From NCBI RefSeq assembly GCF_002776525.5, contig NC_045446.1, positions 62,426,160 to 62,490,159 of the forward strand: a stretch of DNA of 64,000 nucleotides, written 5' to 3'. Positions 33,877-45,175 of the stretch are shown one piece after another. The notes beneath the pieces were generated by a model, which saw nothing but the letters and a program-made list of their open reading frames with translations, had not been told where the DNA came from and made no database searches. The first letter of the stretch is position 1; each line of letters starts with the position of its first letter. Made by a program: the position numbers and the translations under genes. This stretch comes from Piliocolobus tephrosceles. Lineage: Eukaryota > Chordata > Mammalia > Primates > Cercopithecidae.

Positions 33877-34379
33877 TGTTTCAACCAGTCAAGGATGAAG
33901 TAAAATGGGATTAACTCTCTGGGGAAGAAGGAGGGTTTCTTCTGTCTGAAAAATGTCAGCTAGCCAGCTGTTGGAGAGGGTTCTGCTGGCAGAGAGGCAG
34001 GCAATCATCAGAGTGGCCCAGGGACCTCTGAGGACCTTTCCAGTGCTCAGGTTCTATGAAGAATGATCCCAACAAGGAAGACCCTAGGGTCTAGCCCCAA
34101 GAGAGGATCCCTGGCCCTCAAAAAGCAGCAGAGGGGGCATGAACAGGCAGTCATGTACTATGCACTCACTCAGGGGTCTGTGCCCCACACATCCTGGCAA
34201 GTTGCTTCCCACCCTCTCCCAAGGAGAGGCCGGAGTGGGACATAGGGAAGTGGGAAACAAAGTGACCGGGATGTGTCTGGAAGGTAACACTACCAGACTT
34301 GGACAGGACTTGCCCAGCCTGAGTCTGGGGACGGCATATATTGTCCCTCCAATTAACTGATGTTCTCTATAGGGAGGGT

Positions 34380-34600
34380 ATTCATTATTCAACAAATATT
34401 TATTCAGTGATTACTAAGTGCCAAGTACTATAGTAGATGCTGGGGACACTTGAACCAGTCAGCCATGGTTCTCGCCTTTTAGAAGCTCAGAGACAAGCTA
34501 GGGAGAAGGCTATTGAACAAACAAAAACAATTTCAGGTTGTGACAACTGTAATGACGGAAAAGAATAGGGTGCCATGACCCAGAGTAATGAAAGGGGCCT
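34380..34600 (+). mobile_element. Ancient interspersed repeat, family not named
   Basis: TTATTCAACAAATATTTATT, TAAGTGCCAAGTACTATAGT, AGATGCTGGGGACACTTG. Same type as 25085. Confidence 0.5.
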
Positions 34601-35027
34601 GAGACTGGGGTGGGACCAAAGAGGGTGTCTTTGTGACCTGGGTTAGTAGGGATTTAAAGAGCCTCTCCTTTGTTTCATTAGCTCTGCTTTGGAGGTCATG
34701 GGGGAGAAGAGAGAACACTTTCAGCGGTAGCGGCAATCCAAAAAACTCTCATAGCATACACAGGCAGGATGGCATGGTGCATCACACACACATGTAGGCA
34801 GAGAACACACATCAGCCACAGGAGGGCAAACCACATGTGTGCACTGCCACTCTCAGCAAGCAAAGCTGCTCTCGAGGCATCCCTAGCTCTGGGAGGATAA
34901 CAGGGCTCTGGGGAAGTATGTTATTTCCAGAATAGAGAGGCTGCCGAGTACTCTCTCCCCCTGCCAAACCCCACTGCACTCCTCCTCCACCTCCCCCACC
35001 CCACCCTTCCTCCACCTCTGTTCTCAC

Positions 35028-35156
35028 CTCCATCAAGCAGCTCCTTGACAGTGCGGTAGTCATCAGCAAGGACAGCATAGTGCAAGGCTGTGCAGCCCTT
35101 GAAACTGGCACGGTTGTTCAGCCGGTTGTTGAAGTCATCCTCTCGGGTGATCAGGA
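35028..35156 (-). CDS. CLPB: CLPB exon 6 (ankyrin repeat 3)
   Basis: This 129-bp exon has 42 full codons, LITREDDFNNRLNNRASFKG then CTALHYAVLADDYRTVKELL and DG, plus two split bases in front and one behind. The GCTALHYAVL...TVKELLDGG pattern is a canonical ankyrin repeat (TALHxA and VKxLLxxG), matching about residues 247-288 of human CLPB. The acceptor follows a clear pyrimidine tract (GTTGCTGTCTCCCCAG), and the donor is GGAG|GTGAGAA. Thr268, Ala269 and Tyr272 in recalled human numbering, positions reported as altered in CLPB deficiency (3-methylglutaconic aciduria with cataract, neurological disease and neutropenia), are intact here. The exon is phase 1-1 and 129 bp, so skipping would keep the frame but remove an ankyrin repeat. 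Confidence 0.97.
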
Positions 35157-35240
35157 CTGGGGAGACAGCAACACAAACCCTTCCATAAGCAATGACAGCA
35201 TGAGTCACCAATCTCACCTGTTTTCTCGTGGCATTTTAAT

Positions 35241-35277
35241 TCACTCACTCACTCACTCACTCACCTACCTACTCACT
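35241..35277. repeat. ACTC tetranucleotide microsatellite
   Basis: TCACTCACTCACTCACTCAC then CTACCTACTCACT. Lies about 85 bp upstream of exon 6 on the transcript strand. Confidence 0.85.
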
Positions 35278-35364
35278 AAGCATAAAATGGCACCTACTAT
35301 GTTCCTGGCCACCTGTGCTGGGTAAGAAGAGGCAAAACAGAGGCCAGTTAGTTCCACAGTGTTT

Positions 35365-35665
35365 ACTGACATCTGTTATGTGTTAGGATTCATCCTGGGG
35401 ACATGAAACAGATCAGATAAGGTCCCTGACCTAACTGATGAGGGAGGCAGACAATAACGAGATGTTTGTAGAACTGTTTGAGATAAATGCTCTGTTACAG
35501 GTATAACAGAAGAATATACCAGAATGCCACAGGAGAGTTTAGCTCAACTTGGGCATGAAGAGAGGATCCCAGAAGACAGGAGTCTTAAAGGATGAAGAGA
35601 AGTTATGCAGGTAAAGAAAACAGGTTGGGGTAGGGTAAGGGAAGAGTGGGGCAGCAGACAGAGGC
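35365..35665 (+). mobile_element. Ancient interspersed repeat, family not named
   Basis: TGTGTTAGGATTCATCCTGG, AGGTCCCTGACCTAACTGAT, GAGGGAGGCAGACAATAACG. Same group as 34380. Confidence 0.45.
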
Positions 35666-36653
35666 TGTTTTAGCAGAAGGTTAATACACCTCTCTGCTCT
35701 GAAAATGTTTACATTCTAGTAAGTAAGTGGTTTTAATTTTTTAAAACTTAAAAAATTTATAAAAGCAATTACATTTTTAAAATCAGAGAAAAGTACAAAG
35801 AAGAAAAGGGACCGATATCTCAGTGACTTGAGAAACTACATGTCAGATTTTGATATATGTTCTTCCAAATTTCATGCGTGTGTGTATCCCCCACAAAATT
35901 GGAATTTACTGTAAATGCAATTTTGTAATCTGCATTTTTACCCTTAATAATAATTACATTTCAAAAAAAATGTAAACAATTTTTTTGAAAGAAGAACAAG
36001 CATTTCATGTGGTCAAAGAACCAAAATCCCCCAGGCTCACTCTAGTGCTAATATTTGTGATTTTCTCACTCTGATTTGATACAAAATAATACAAAACCAG
36101 TCCATCACTTTTCCAAGACTCTCTCGGTTGGGTGACTTCACACACCCTGTTTACCCAGGGTGGTCCTGGTTTTCATCTGTTGTTATAGACAGTTCCAGTT
36201 TGGACAATAAATTAGAACGTTACCCCACCTCTGGGGCCCTCCCTTGGGAAATGAGACCCCACAGAGCACTCTCTCCCCTGCTCAGGCGACAGAGCTTCTT
36301 TCTAGCCCCCATGTGGAAGTTATCCAGGCAACTGTCTTACATTCCCTCCTGAGCTGAGTTTGTAGGGGTAGAATTTGGGTCCTGACTACCTGTACTTCTC
36401 TTCTCCTTGAGTCCACAGCACAGCATCTGCAGAGGACAGGTTCCTCTTACCTCTCACTGGATAAAGGGGTACACTCAGTCAAGAGGCAACCTTACCTATG
36501 TAGTCAAAAGCACCAGACAATTCCTAAACCATTCTTTTTCAAGTGGTCTTGGAATGGAGTCTATGCTTCTCCCCACCGCGCAATACTCAACATCCTATAT
36601 AAAGTTCCAACAGCCAGAAGACTGCCATGCCTCTTCCTAATACTAATAGATTT

Positions 36654-36937
36654 TTTTTTTTTTAATGGAGTTTTGATCTGTCACCCAGGCTGGAGGGCAG
36701 TGGCGCCATCTGGCTTACTGCAGCCCCTACCTGGGTTCAAGGTTTCTCTGCCTTAGCCTCCTGAGTAGCTGGGATTACAGGCGCCTGACACCACACCCGG
36801 CTAATTTTTGTATTTTTAGTAGAGATGGGGTTTCGCCATGTTGGCCAGGCTCGTCTCGAAATCCTGACCTCAAGTGATCTACTCGCCTCAGCCTCCCAAA
36901 GAGCCGGGATTACAGGCATGGGCCATTGCACCTGGCC
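36654..36937 (-). mobile_element. Alu with 14-bp target duplication
   Basis: Reverse Alu ending TTGCACCTGGCC. ATACTAATAGATTT is repeated at 36640-36653 and 36938-36951. Confidence 0.95.
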
Positions 36938-36954
36938 ATACTAATAGATTTCAC

Positions 36955-37205
36955 TCACTGACCTTCTACTCTATACCTGACATGGTCACTTGACACAGTT
37001 AATCTTACTTAATTCTCATAATTACCTTACATAGCAGGTAATTATTATTCCCATTTTATAGATGAGGAAACGGAGGCTCAGAGGTCACATAGCTAATAAG
37101 TGGTTGTCCTCACTCTTTCTCACATATCATAATGTCACCCTCAGTTTCCAAATGAGGAAATCAGAGACCAAGAAAAAAGTAGAGCCCAGATGTCCTGGTC
37201 CCAGC
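36955..37205 (-). mobile_element. MIR
   Basis: Reverse MIR: TAATTATTATTCCCATTTTA, GATGAGGAAACGGAGGCTCA, GGTCACATAGCTAATAAGTG. Confidence 0.8.
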
Positions 37206-37954
37206 CTTGGCTCTTACTCCATCCTGTTTTCCTGTTTGGGTGAAGGTGCAAACACACTCTCTGCAGAATTTGCCCTTAATAGAAAATGGTCTAAGGTTTG
37301 TAGCTAGCACTCAAATAAGCTAGTGTGGATGGAAGCATTTCAAATATTTGGCCAAAATAAAGTTGGTGGAATGTGCAGCTGGAAAACAGACAACAGTTTC
37401 TTGTGGTTTATAGAATCAGTGGTCAATGAGCCTTCTACTCCTGACATGGCCTCTCCAGACTGATGAACCCCCTGCTCCTGCCCCAGGAGTGTTATCTGAC
37501 CTTTCCTGGAGCAGGAAGAACAGGAAGTTAAAAGGCCTCTAACATACAAGTCCCACGTGCAATGGCATCTACACTTTTCCCATAAGAGATCCCTTTAGGA
37601 CCTCAGTCAGAGATTACTAGCCCTTAGTTACAGTCTTATCAAATCATGCTAGGTGATCTTATTTCCAGTCCACTGCAGATTAGGAGAAGGAAATAAGAAG
37701 GCCAGGGAGGATGCTACAGAACCAAGCAGATTGATTACAATCAAGCACTGGCCAGGCAGGCAGGGAAAAGAACAGGACAATGAAAAGCTGAAAAAGGAAT
37801 TCAGAGTACAGCACCTCAAAAGACCCTAAGGGCATCACTGAACTGCCACATACGACATTAACTGCTGGATATAATGATGAACCTGACAAAAAGTGATAGT
37901 TGGCTCAAGGAAGCAAGAAAGGTGTAATCTATTTTACAAAGAAAACACATCACT

Positions 37955-38160
37955 TATTCAACAAACAACATTTAATGAGCACCAATGCATGGTGGTAGTT
38001 CCTGGAGATATAATAATAAATAAGACACAGTTCCTGACTTTCAGAAGCTAACATCCTAATGCAAGAATCAGACCACTGAGCAGACAAATGATAATACAAT
38101 TTCACACGTGCAATGACAGAGCTATACCCAGGGTGCTTACCATAAACAGCAGACGAACTT
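37955..38160 (+). mobile_element. Ancient interspersed repeat, family not named
   Basis: TTATTCAACAAACAACATTT, GGTAGTTCCTGGAGATATAA, CTTTCAGAAGCTAACATCCT. Same type as 34380. Confidence 0.5.
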
Positions 38161-38219
38161 CAGGAACACAGCTGGGGCTATTCTGGCGCAAATGTCAGGA
38201 GAGTGCTGGTGTCATAGCC

Positions 38220-38680
38220 CAGCTAATAAGGAATGTCCAGAGGAGGCTCACTGCTCACCTAGGTCTCATCTCTCATCATCACCTTTCTAATGCTCTTTCT
38301 TGTCTCTGAGCTTTTGTAAATACTATTCTACTATCTAGAACATCTTCCCCTCTCCCATTACTTCAGTTGGCTAACTCCAGTACACCGCTAGGCCTCTGAT
38401 TAGAAGGCCTCTGATTAGAAGTCACTTTCTCCAGTGATTCCTCCTACGTTTGAGGTAGTTATTGCTCCTAAGAGCTCCTCTAGCACCTTAGGCATCTCCT
38501 AATTCTAGTATTTATTACATTCTATTGCAAGCACCTGCTTACTTGACAATTCCCCACTAGACAAAAAACTCAATGAAGACAGGAAGTGTGACTACCTTCT
38601 CCATTGCCCAGCAGTGTATGGCTGTAAGTATGTGCTCGACAAATACTTGTTGAATCAACAAATAAATACATAAAACATAA
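38220..38680 (+). mobile_element. L2 fragment
   Basis: L2 words CCCCACTAGACAAAAAACTC, CCATTGCCCAGCAGTGTATG and ACAAATACTTGTTGAATCAA. A short tandem GGCCTCTGATTAGAA pair lies at about 38392-38420. Confidence 0.65.
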
Positions 38681-38741
38681 ACAAGGTCTTAATATTATCT
38701 TTGGTTTTAGAACAATAAAAATAAAAGTAATACCAGTCAGC

Positions 38742-38990
38742 AGTATTTGGTGGGGCTCTGGAGTCAGACCACTTACGTTTCAATCCCAGTTCTGAACTTA
38801 CTGACTGTGTAATCTTGGGCAATTTACTGAACCTCTCTGTGCCAGGCTCCTTTATCTATATGTGGGGATAATAATAGAAGCGCCTTCATGGGAGGTTGTA
38901 AGGATTAAATGAGACACTATGAATAAAGGGACTGGGTACAGTGCCTAGCATATAGTAGCTCTCAATAAATGTTCGTTATTATCTCATCAT
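38742..38990 (+). mobile_element. MIR, nearly full length
   Basis: Clear MIR from GGGGCTCTGGAGTCAGACCA through TGTGTAATCTTGGGCAATTT, GGTTGTAAGGATTAAATGAG, and the tail CTCAATAAATGTTCGTTATT. The tRNA-derived head, core and LINE tail are all visible. Confidence 0.9.
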
Positions 38991-39078
38991 GGGCTTCCAA
39001 AAGTGTATTTTTTTCCTGTGAAAAAAGGCTTCATCTGAGGAATCTTGCATATACTTCTCCTGTCAGAAAGGCACAGTG

Positions 39079-39381
39079 AGGTGGGCACAGTGGCTCACGC
39101 CTATAATCCCAGAACTTTAGGAGGCCGAGGGGGGCAGATCACTTGAGCTCAGAAGTTTGAGACCACCTTGGGCAACATGGCGAAACACCAACTCTACAAA
39201 AAATACAAAAATTAGCTGGGCGTGGCGGCGCATGCCTGTAGTCCCAGCTACTCGGGAGGCTGAGGTAGGAGGATCACTTGAGCCAGGGAGGCAGAGGTTG
39301 CAGTGAGCCAAGATCATGCCACTGCACTCCAGCCTCGGCGACAGAGCCAGACCCTGTCTCAAAAAAAAAAAAAAAAAAAAA
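39079..39381 (+). mobile_element. Alu (J/S-like)
   Basis: GGGCACAGTGGCTCACGCCT through CACTCCAGCCTCGGCGACAG and an A tail. Confidence 0.95.
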
Positions 39382-39450
39382 GAAAGAAAGAAAAAAGAAA
39401 AAGAAAAAAGGAAGGAAGGGAGGGAGGGGAGGAGAGGGAGGGTGGGAGGG
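39382..39450. repeat. Polypurine (GAAA/GGGA) tract from Alu tail
   Basis: A tail grading into GAAA, GGAA and GGGAGG units, about 70 bp of unbroken purine on the plus strand. Confidence 0.85.
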
Positions 39451-39769
39451 CACAGTGAGCAGGAGAATGGAGTTCTGAGTTAAAAGCCATCTGTTTCACT
39501 GGGTGTCACTCAGCAGTTTCTTTTTGACAGCCGAACCCTCGTTAAAATCCTGCAGTGGTCTCTAGATAACAAAAGCTTTATTTACTGTTCGCTTCTGCAG
39601 GGGAAGGCAATCCTAGCTTTGAGTCCCTCTCGGCCTCTACTGGCCACTCCCAGGAGCCGGTGCCATCTAATGTTATGGAATGTCTAGCAGTGCCCTTGCC
39701 TTTAAAGATGTGAACATGTTTCCATGAGAGGGAACCTCTATGACTAATAAGACAAATAAGAGAATAACC

Positions 39770-40015
39770 CCTTATGTTTGTATCATGTTTTAAAGTGTAG
39801 GGAGCACTTCACGGCAATCATTCCCTCATCCTCATGACAATCCATGTAGGGCCAACAGTTCAAGTACTATCATCTCTATTGAACAGATGAGGAAATACAG
39901 GCTTAAAGAGGTTAGGTGGCCTGCTCAACTTGCAATGCTGGTCAGTGGTAGGCTAGGACTAGACCCTAAGTCTGAGTGGCTCCATGGCCTCTGCTCTAAC
40001 TTCTGTACTGCGCGG
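39770..40015 (-). mobile_element. MIR
   Basis: Reverse MIR: CATCCTCATGACAATCCATG, GAACAGATGAGGAAATACAG, GGACTAGACCCTAAGTCTGA. Confidence 0.75.
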
Positions 40016-40417
40016 CTTCTGCCAATGCCCACAGGCCCAAGCCTTACATAACTCAGGGTCGAATGATACAACCTGAAGCTCAGGGACTAAGCTAACTTCT
40101 TATCAAGAGTCTCTAGGAAGAAGCCTCTGGCCTCTCAGCTTCCTCTCACTGAAGACTACACAAATTAAAACCCTGCTGAGACATCACGGCACCAGTTAGA
40201 AGCAGAGCACTTGCCCCTTCTTGCCACTGCTCAGGAATGGCATCTACAATGTGTGTGTATGTGAGGGAGTTGTCTACAACCCACCAGAAAGGTCTCCGAC
40301 TTTCCAACTTGGATCAGTTACTTCATCTCATCATTTTCATCTTTTCCACCACCATTCAAACTAAAAAAAAGCGTAAAGAGCTTCAGCATGAAGTGTATTC
40401 CAATTACTTTCTGTTTG

Positions 40418-40707
40418 TTTATTTTTTTGAGATGGAATCTCACTCTTGACACCCAGGCTGGAGTGCAATGGCACAATTTGGCTCACCAACCTCCGCCTCC
40501 CGGGTTCAAGTGATTCTCCTGCCTCAGCCTCCTGAGTAGCTGGGATTACAGGCACGCGCCACCATGCCCAGCTAATTTTGTATTTTTAGTAGAGATGGGG
40601 TTTCACCATGTTAGCCAGGCTGGTCTTGAACTCCCAACCTCAGATGATCCACCTGCCTAGGCTTCCCAAAGTGCTGGGATTACAGGTGTGAGCCACTGTG
40701 CCTGGCC
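40418..40707 (-). mobile_element. Alu (S-like)
   Basis: Reverse Alu, GAGATGGAATCTCACTCTTG to CACTGTGCCTGGCC. Confidence 0.95.
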
Positions 40708-40742
40708 AAAAAACATTTTTTTTATTAAATAAAATATATATA

Positions 40743-40862
40743 GAGATGGAGTCTCTCTATGTTGCCTAGGCTAGTCTCAAACTCCTGGGCTCAAGTGGTC
40801 CTCCTGCCACAGTCTCCCAAAGTGCTAAGATAACAGGCATGAGCCACTCACTGCACCCAGCC
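40743..40862 (-). mobile_element. Free Alu monomer (FLAM-like)
   Basis: Single reverse monomer, GAGATGGAGTCTCTCTATGT to CACTGCACCCAGCC. Confidence 0.8.
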
Positions 40863-40964
40863 TTCAAACAGATTTTCCTTCCCACCTTTTTCCTTTACTC
40901 CTCCATTCCTGCCACACAGAGGACCCTGGTGACACCAGTGTGAATTCTTAGCAGGCAGCAATGT

Positions 40965-41100
40965 GTATTAGAAAGACCATGGGGGCTGGAGTCTGCAAGT
41001 CTGGAAAGCAAAACTGACTGTGTGACTTTATGAACATCTGTGAGATTCAGTTTCTTCATCTCCAAAACAGAGATAATATCACCTACCTCACAAGAGTCAA
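40965..41100 (+). mobile_element. MIR fragment
   Basis: GGGGGCTGGAGTCTGCAAGT, CTGACTGTGTGACTTTATGA, TTTCTTCATCTCCAAAACAG. Confidence 0.7.
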
Positions 41101-41775
41101 TAGCAAACCTAACTTAAAAAATGGACAAAGGATTGGAATAGACATTTCTCCAAATAAGACATACAAATGGCCAAAGAGCACATGAACAGATGCTCAGTAT
41201 CACTGGTCAGGAAAGTGCAAATCAAAACCACAATGAGGCTGGGCGTGGTGGCTTATACCTGTAATCCCAGCACATTGTGAGGCTGAGGCAGGAGGATAGC
41301 TTGAGCCCAGGAGTTCACCACCAGGCTGGGCAACGTGGAGAGACTCCATCTCTACAAAAAATTTTAAAAATTAGCCGGGGGCTGTGGTGGCGCATGCCTG
41401 TGGTCCCAGCAACTCAGGAGGCCGAGGTGGAGGATCCCTTAAACCCAGGAAGTCAATGCTGTAGTGAGCCATGATCACACCATTGCATTCCAGCCTGGAG
41501 GACAGAACAAGACCCTGTCTCAAAAAATCAAATAAGATTCAATTTATATTTAATGTCCAGATAAGGCAAGTCTATGGAGACAGAAAGTAATTACTGGTTG
41601 CCAGGGGCTGGTAATAATTGAGGAGAAATGGAGAGTGACTGATAATGAATATGAGGTCTCTTTATGGCATGATAAAAATGTTCTAAAATTAATTGTCATG
41701 ATAGTTTGCACAACTCTTATGAATATACTATATAAACCATTGAGTTATATACTCTAAATGATGAAGTGCATATAG
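41101..41775 (+). mobile_element. Old L1 (L1M) 3' end, split by AluJ
   Basis: ORF2-end words (AAAATGGACAAAGGATTGGA, GCAAATCAAAACCACAATGA) before the Alu, and 3' UTR words (TACTGGTTGCCAGGGGCTGG, ATAAAAATGTTCTAAAATTA) after it. Confidence 0.8.
41236..41528 (+). mobile_element. Alu (J-like) inserted in L1M
   Basis: GGCTGGGCGTGGTGGCTTAT to GACCCTGTCTCAAAAAATC. Diverged. Confidence 0.92.
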
Positions 41776-42399
41776 AACCAAAAAAGAGCCCAAACAGCCA
41801 CAGCAATCCTAAGCAAAAAGAACAAAGCCAAAGGTATCAGATTACCTGACTTCAAACTATACTACAAGGCTACAGTAACCAAAACAGCATGGTACTGTAC
41901 AAAAACAGACACACACACCAATGGAACAGAATAGAGAACCCAGAAATAAAGCCACACACCTATACCCAACGGATCTTCAACGAGGTCAACAAATATAAGC
42001 AACGGGGAAAGGATTCCCTATTCAATAAATGGTGCTGGGATAACTGGCTATCCACATGCAGAAGAATGAAGCTGGACCTCTACCTCTCACCACATACAAA
42101 AATCAACTCAAGATGGATTAAAGATTTAAGTGCAAAACCTAAAACTATAAAAATCCTAGAAGAATACCTAGGAAATACCCTTTGGGACATCAGCCTTGGC
42201 AAAGAATTTATTACTAGGTCGTCAAAAGCAACTGTGACAAGAACAAAAATTGACAAATGGGACCTAATTAAATGAAAGAGCTTCTGCACAGCAAAACAAA
42301 CTATCAACAGAGTAAACAGACAACTTATAGAATGGGAGAAAATATTTGCAAACTATGTGTCTGACAATGGTCTAATATCCAGAATCTATAAGGAACTTA

Positions 42400-42726
42400 T
42401 GTGGGATTTTTGTCTGTTTTGTTTTGTTTTGAGATAGAGTCGCACTTTGTCACCCAGGCTGGAGTACAATGGTGTGACCTTGGCTCACTGCAACTTCCGC
42501 CTCCCAGGCTCAAGTGAGTCATCTGCCTCTGCCTCCCGCATAGCTGGGATTACAGGCATGCACCACCACATGAGGCTAATTTTTGTATTTTTAGAAAACC
42601 CTGTTTTCTAAAACAGGGTTTCACCATGTTGGCCAGGCTGGTCTTGAACTTCTGACCACAGGTGATCCACCTGCCTCGGCCTCCCAAAATGCTGGGATTA
42701 CAGGTGTGAACCATAACACCTGGCCA
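42400..42726 (-). mobile_element. Alu inserted in L1P, with internal palindrome
   Basis: Reverse Alu. The L1 phrase CTATAAGGAA is present on both sides (about 42381-42399 and 42727-42745). A 12-bp inverted repeat at 42596-42621 replaces normal Alu sequence. Confidence 0.92.
42596..42621. repeat. Perfect short palindrome in Alu
   Basis: AAACCCTGTTTT, a 2-base spacer, then AAAACAGGGTTT. The right arm is normal Alu; the left arm is an inverted copy. Confidence 0.9.
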
Positions 42727-43364
42727 AGAAGCTATAAGGAAGTTAACTCAACAAGCAAAAAATAAATCCCATTTACAAAATGGGCAAAAGACAAGGACAT
42801 TTCTCAAAAGAAGACATACAAGCAACCAACAAACATATGAAAAAATGTTCAACATCATTAATCGTCAGAGAAATGCAATCAAAACCACAATGAGATACTA
42901 TCTCACACCAGTCAGAATGGCTCTTATTGGTTAGGCTGTAGAGAAAACAGAATGCTTATACACTGTTGGAGGGAATGTAAATTAGTTCAGCCACTGTGGA
43001 AAGCGGTTTGGAGATCTCCCAGAGAACTTAGAACAACCATTCAACCCAGCAATCTCATTACTGGGTATATATCCAAAAGAAAACAAATTGTTCTACCAAA
43101 AAGAAACATGTACTCAAAGGTTCATCACAGCACTATTCACAAGAGCAAAGGCACAGAATCAATCTAGGTGCCCATCCATGGTGGATGGAATAAGGAAAAC
43201 ATGGTACTATTCCATGGGATACTACATGGAATACTACACAGCCACAAAAAAGAATGAAATCATGTCCTTTGCAGCAGCATGGATGCAGCTGGAAGCCATC
43301 ATCCTAAGCAAATTAACACAAGAACAGAAAACCAAATACTGCATGTTCTCAGTTATTATTATTA

Positions 43365-43658
43365 ACTTTTTGAGATGGAGTCTCTCTCTGTCGCCCAGGA
43401 TGGAGTGTAGTGACACAATCTAGGCTCACCACGCAACCTCTGCCCCCTAGATTCAAGTGATTCTTGTGCCTCAGCCTCCGGAGTAGCTGGAACTACAGGC
43501 TACTCGCACCACCACACCCGGATAATTTTTATACTTTTAGTAGAGTCGGAGTTTTGCCATGTTGGCCAGGCTGGTCTTGAACTCCTGACCTCAAGTGATC
43601 CACCTGCTTCGGCCTACCAAAGTGTTGGGATTACAGGCATGAGCCACTGTGTCCAGCC
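43365..43658 (-). mobile_element. Alu inserted in L1P 3' UTR
   Basis: Reverse Alu, TTTTTGAGATGGAGTCTCTC to CACTGTGTCCAGCC. The target word TGCATGTTCTC is at 43340-43350 and 43659-43669, and a third near-copy is at 43712. Confidence 0.93.
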
Positions 43659-43722
43659 TGCATGTTCTCCCAAAGTGCCGGGATTACAGGCATGAGCCAT
43701 TGTGCCCAGCCTACATGTTCTC
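43617..43722. repeat. 53-bp tandem duplication of Alu head plus target site
   Basis: Units 43617-43669 and 43670-43722 match at 48 of 53 positions by my count. Each holds the last 42 bases of the reverse Alu plus the 11-bp L1 target word. Confidence 0.9.
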
Positions 43723-44084
43723 ACTTATAAGTGGAAGCTAAACAATGGGTACTCATGGACATAAAAATGGCAACAATAGACACCAGGGACTCGTAGAGCA
43801 GGGAAGGATGAAGGAGGCAAGGGTTGAAAAACTATTGGATACTATGTCTAGTACCTGGGTGATGGGATCAATTATACCCCAAACCCCAGCATCATGCAAT
43901 ATACCCAGGTAACAAACCTGCACATGTAGGCCCTGAATCTAAAATAAAAGTTGAAATTAAAATAGATTTGATACTAAATTTTTTAAAAAAAGAAATGAGG
44001 TAGGAAATCTAGTGAGGTGTGAGAGGACGGGAAGAGAAGCTTTTCTATTTAAAGCTCTTGTATCATTCATTTTCTTTCTTTTTT

Positions 44085-44160
44085 TTATTGATACATAATT
44101 CACACTCCATAAAAACAAATGGTGAATTATATAGTATGTAAATTAAATCTTAATAAAGCT
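44085..44160. mobile_element. Two old L1 3' tips, tail to tail
   Basis: TTGATACATAATTCACACTC resembles a reverse L1M 3' tip, and AAATGGTGAATTATATAGTA right after it resembles a forward one. Confidence 0.5.
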
Positions 44161-44454
44161 GTTAGGTTAAAAAATATATGGAAGAAGATGAGCATATTGC
44201 CCGGCATGTAGTAAGGACTCAATAAATGGTAATAAATTTATTATTGTATCCTTTCCTCTTCCTGATGTCATTCCAATACTGGCCAGAATCACCTCTAACA
44301 CTAACACTGTAGAATATGTCAGGCTCATTCCATACTAGTGCGGCCCATTTCATTCTAGTGGAGAGTCACAGGTGAGTCCTGAAGGCTAACATCCCACAAC
44401 TAAGAGTCTTCCTCCAATACTCAGATAAGTAAATACACAACAGAACAGTAAGAA

Positions 44455-44680
44455 AATAATGGTTCCATTTATTGAACACTCACTATGTGCCCAGGTACTG
44501 TGCCAGGAACTTTACGACTATCCTCACAAGAACCCTACTAGGCTGTTACATTATTATTCCCATACAATAAATGAAGAAAACTGACACTTAGAGAAGTTAT
44601 GTATCTTATAAAGTCACACTGGCAGTCACTGACTGAGCTGGAAAGTTCAACTCCAAGGCTTATAACTCTTTTTCTCTAAG
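44455..44680 (-). mobile_element. MIR
   Basis: Reverse MIR: ATTTATTGAACACTCACTAT, GTACTGTGCCAGGAACTTTA, ACTTAGAGAAGTTATGTATC. Confidence 0.8.
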
Positions 44681-45084
44681 TGATTACATGGCTTTATTAT
44701 GCTTTCTCTTATTTATGTACATTTTACTCACACTTTACAATTCAAGCATCTTGATTTTCACTGATCTCCCTTTCCTCTATGCCTTCTGTTTACATCAAAT
44801 TAGTCAACATTTCCTTTTACATAGTCTTGTGTGTTCTCAGATTGTTTCATGTGTATTCTGTTAAGCATGGCAGGTTGCTTAACAAACACTTCTTTAGTAA
44901 ACAGATGTTAAGCTTGTCTCCCCAGGCAGGAAACAGGTTCTTGATGGACACACACTGTGTCTTCAACATGTCTTTATCCTTTATATAGAGAAGGCACTCA
45001 TGGTCACCTAGGCTGGCCGATGGCTGGAGGACCATCCCCTACTTGAAAATGATTCTCACAGACATCATGGTTTCTGCCCATGGA

Positions 45085-45175
45085 CTGGAAGTTTTCTCCT
45101 TAGGAATAGGACCTCACCTCATTGTCACCCCATTCTAGTGTAGCACTGGGGCTCAGAATAGAGTTGATGAATTAA
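45085..45175 (+). mobile_element. Short L2-like fragment
   Basis: AGTGTAGCACTGGGGCTCAG followed by AGAGTTGATGAATTAAAG. Confidence 0.4.

Larger units (their letters stand above)
5354..35027 (-). other. CLPB: CLPB intron 6
   Basis: A 29.7-kb complete intron. The region 5690-8770 next to exon 7 is crowded with Alus in both orientations. Unique stretches longer than 300 bases with no gene seen include 6021-6900, 9350-11670, 11950-13075, 13780-14930, 15960-16770, 18300-20090, 25590-26570, 29000-30100 and 32450-33550. Some of these look like candidate conserved non-coding DNA and are listed separately. Confidence 0.9.
41778..43965 (+). mobile_element. Primate L1 (L1P) 3' end, 5'-truncated, with two Alu insertions
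   Basis: The ORF2 C-terminal part (an open stretch at 41889-42275 reads WNRIENPEIKPHTY and IKILEEYLGNTLWD) runs into the 3' UTR phrase GGTAACAAACCTGCACATGT and an A-rich end. It is split by the Alus at 42400-42726 and 43365-43658 and carries stops and frameshifts. It has no 5' UTR, ORF1, endonuclease or reverse transcriptase, so it is a dead remnant. Confidence 0.93.

Noticed and set aside
38742..38990. tRNA gene suggested by the tRNA-like head
   Set aside because: The similarity comes from the tRNA-derived part of a MIR element; there is no intact cloverleaf.
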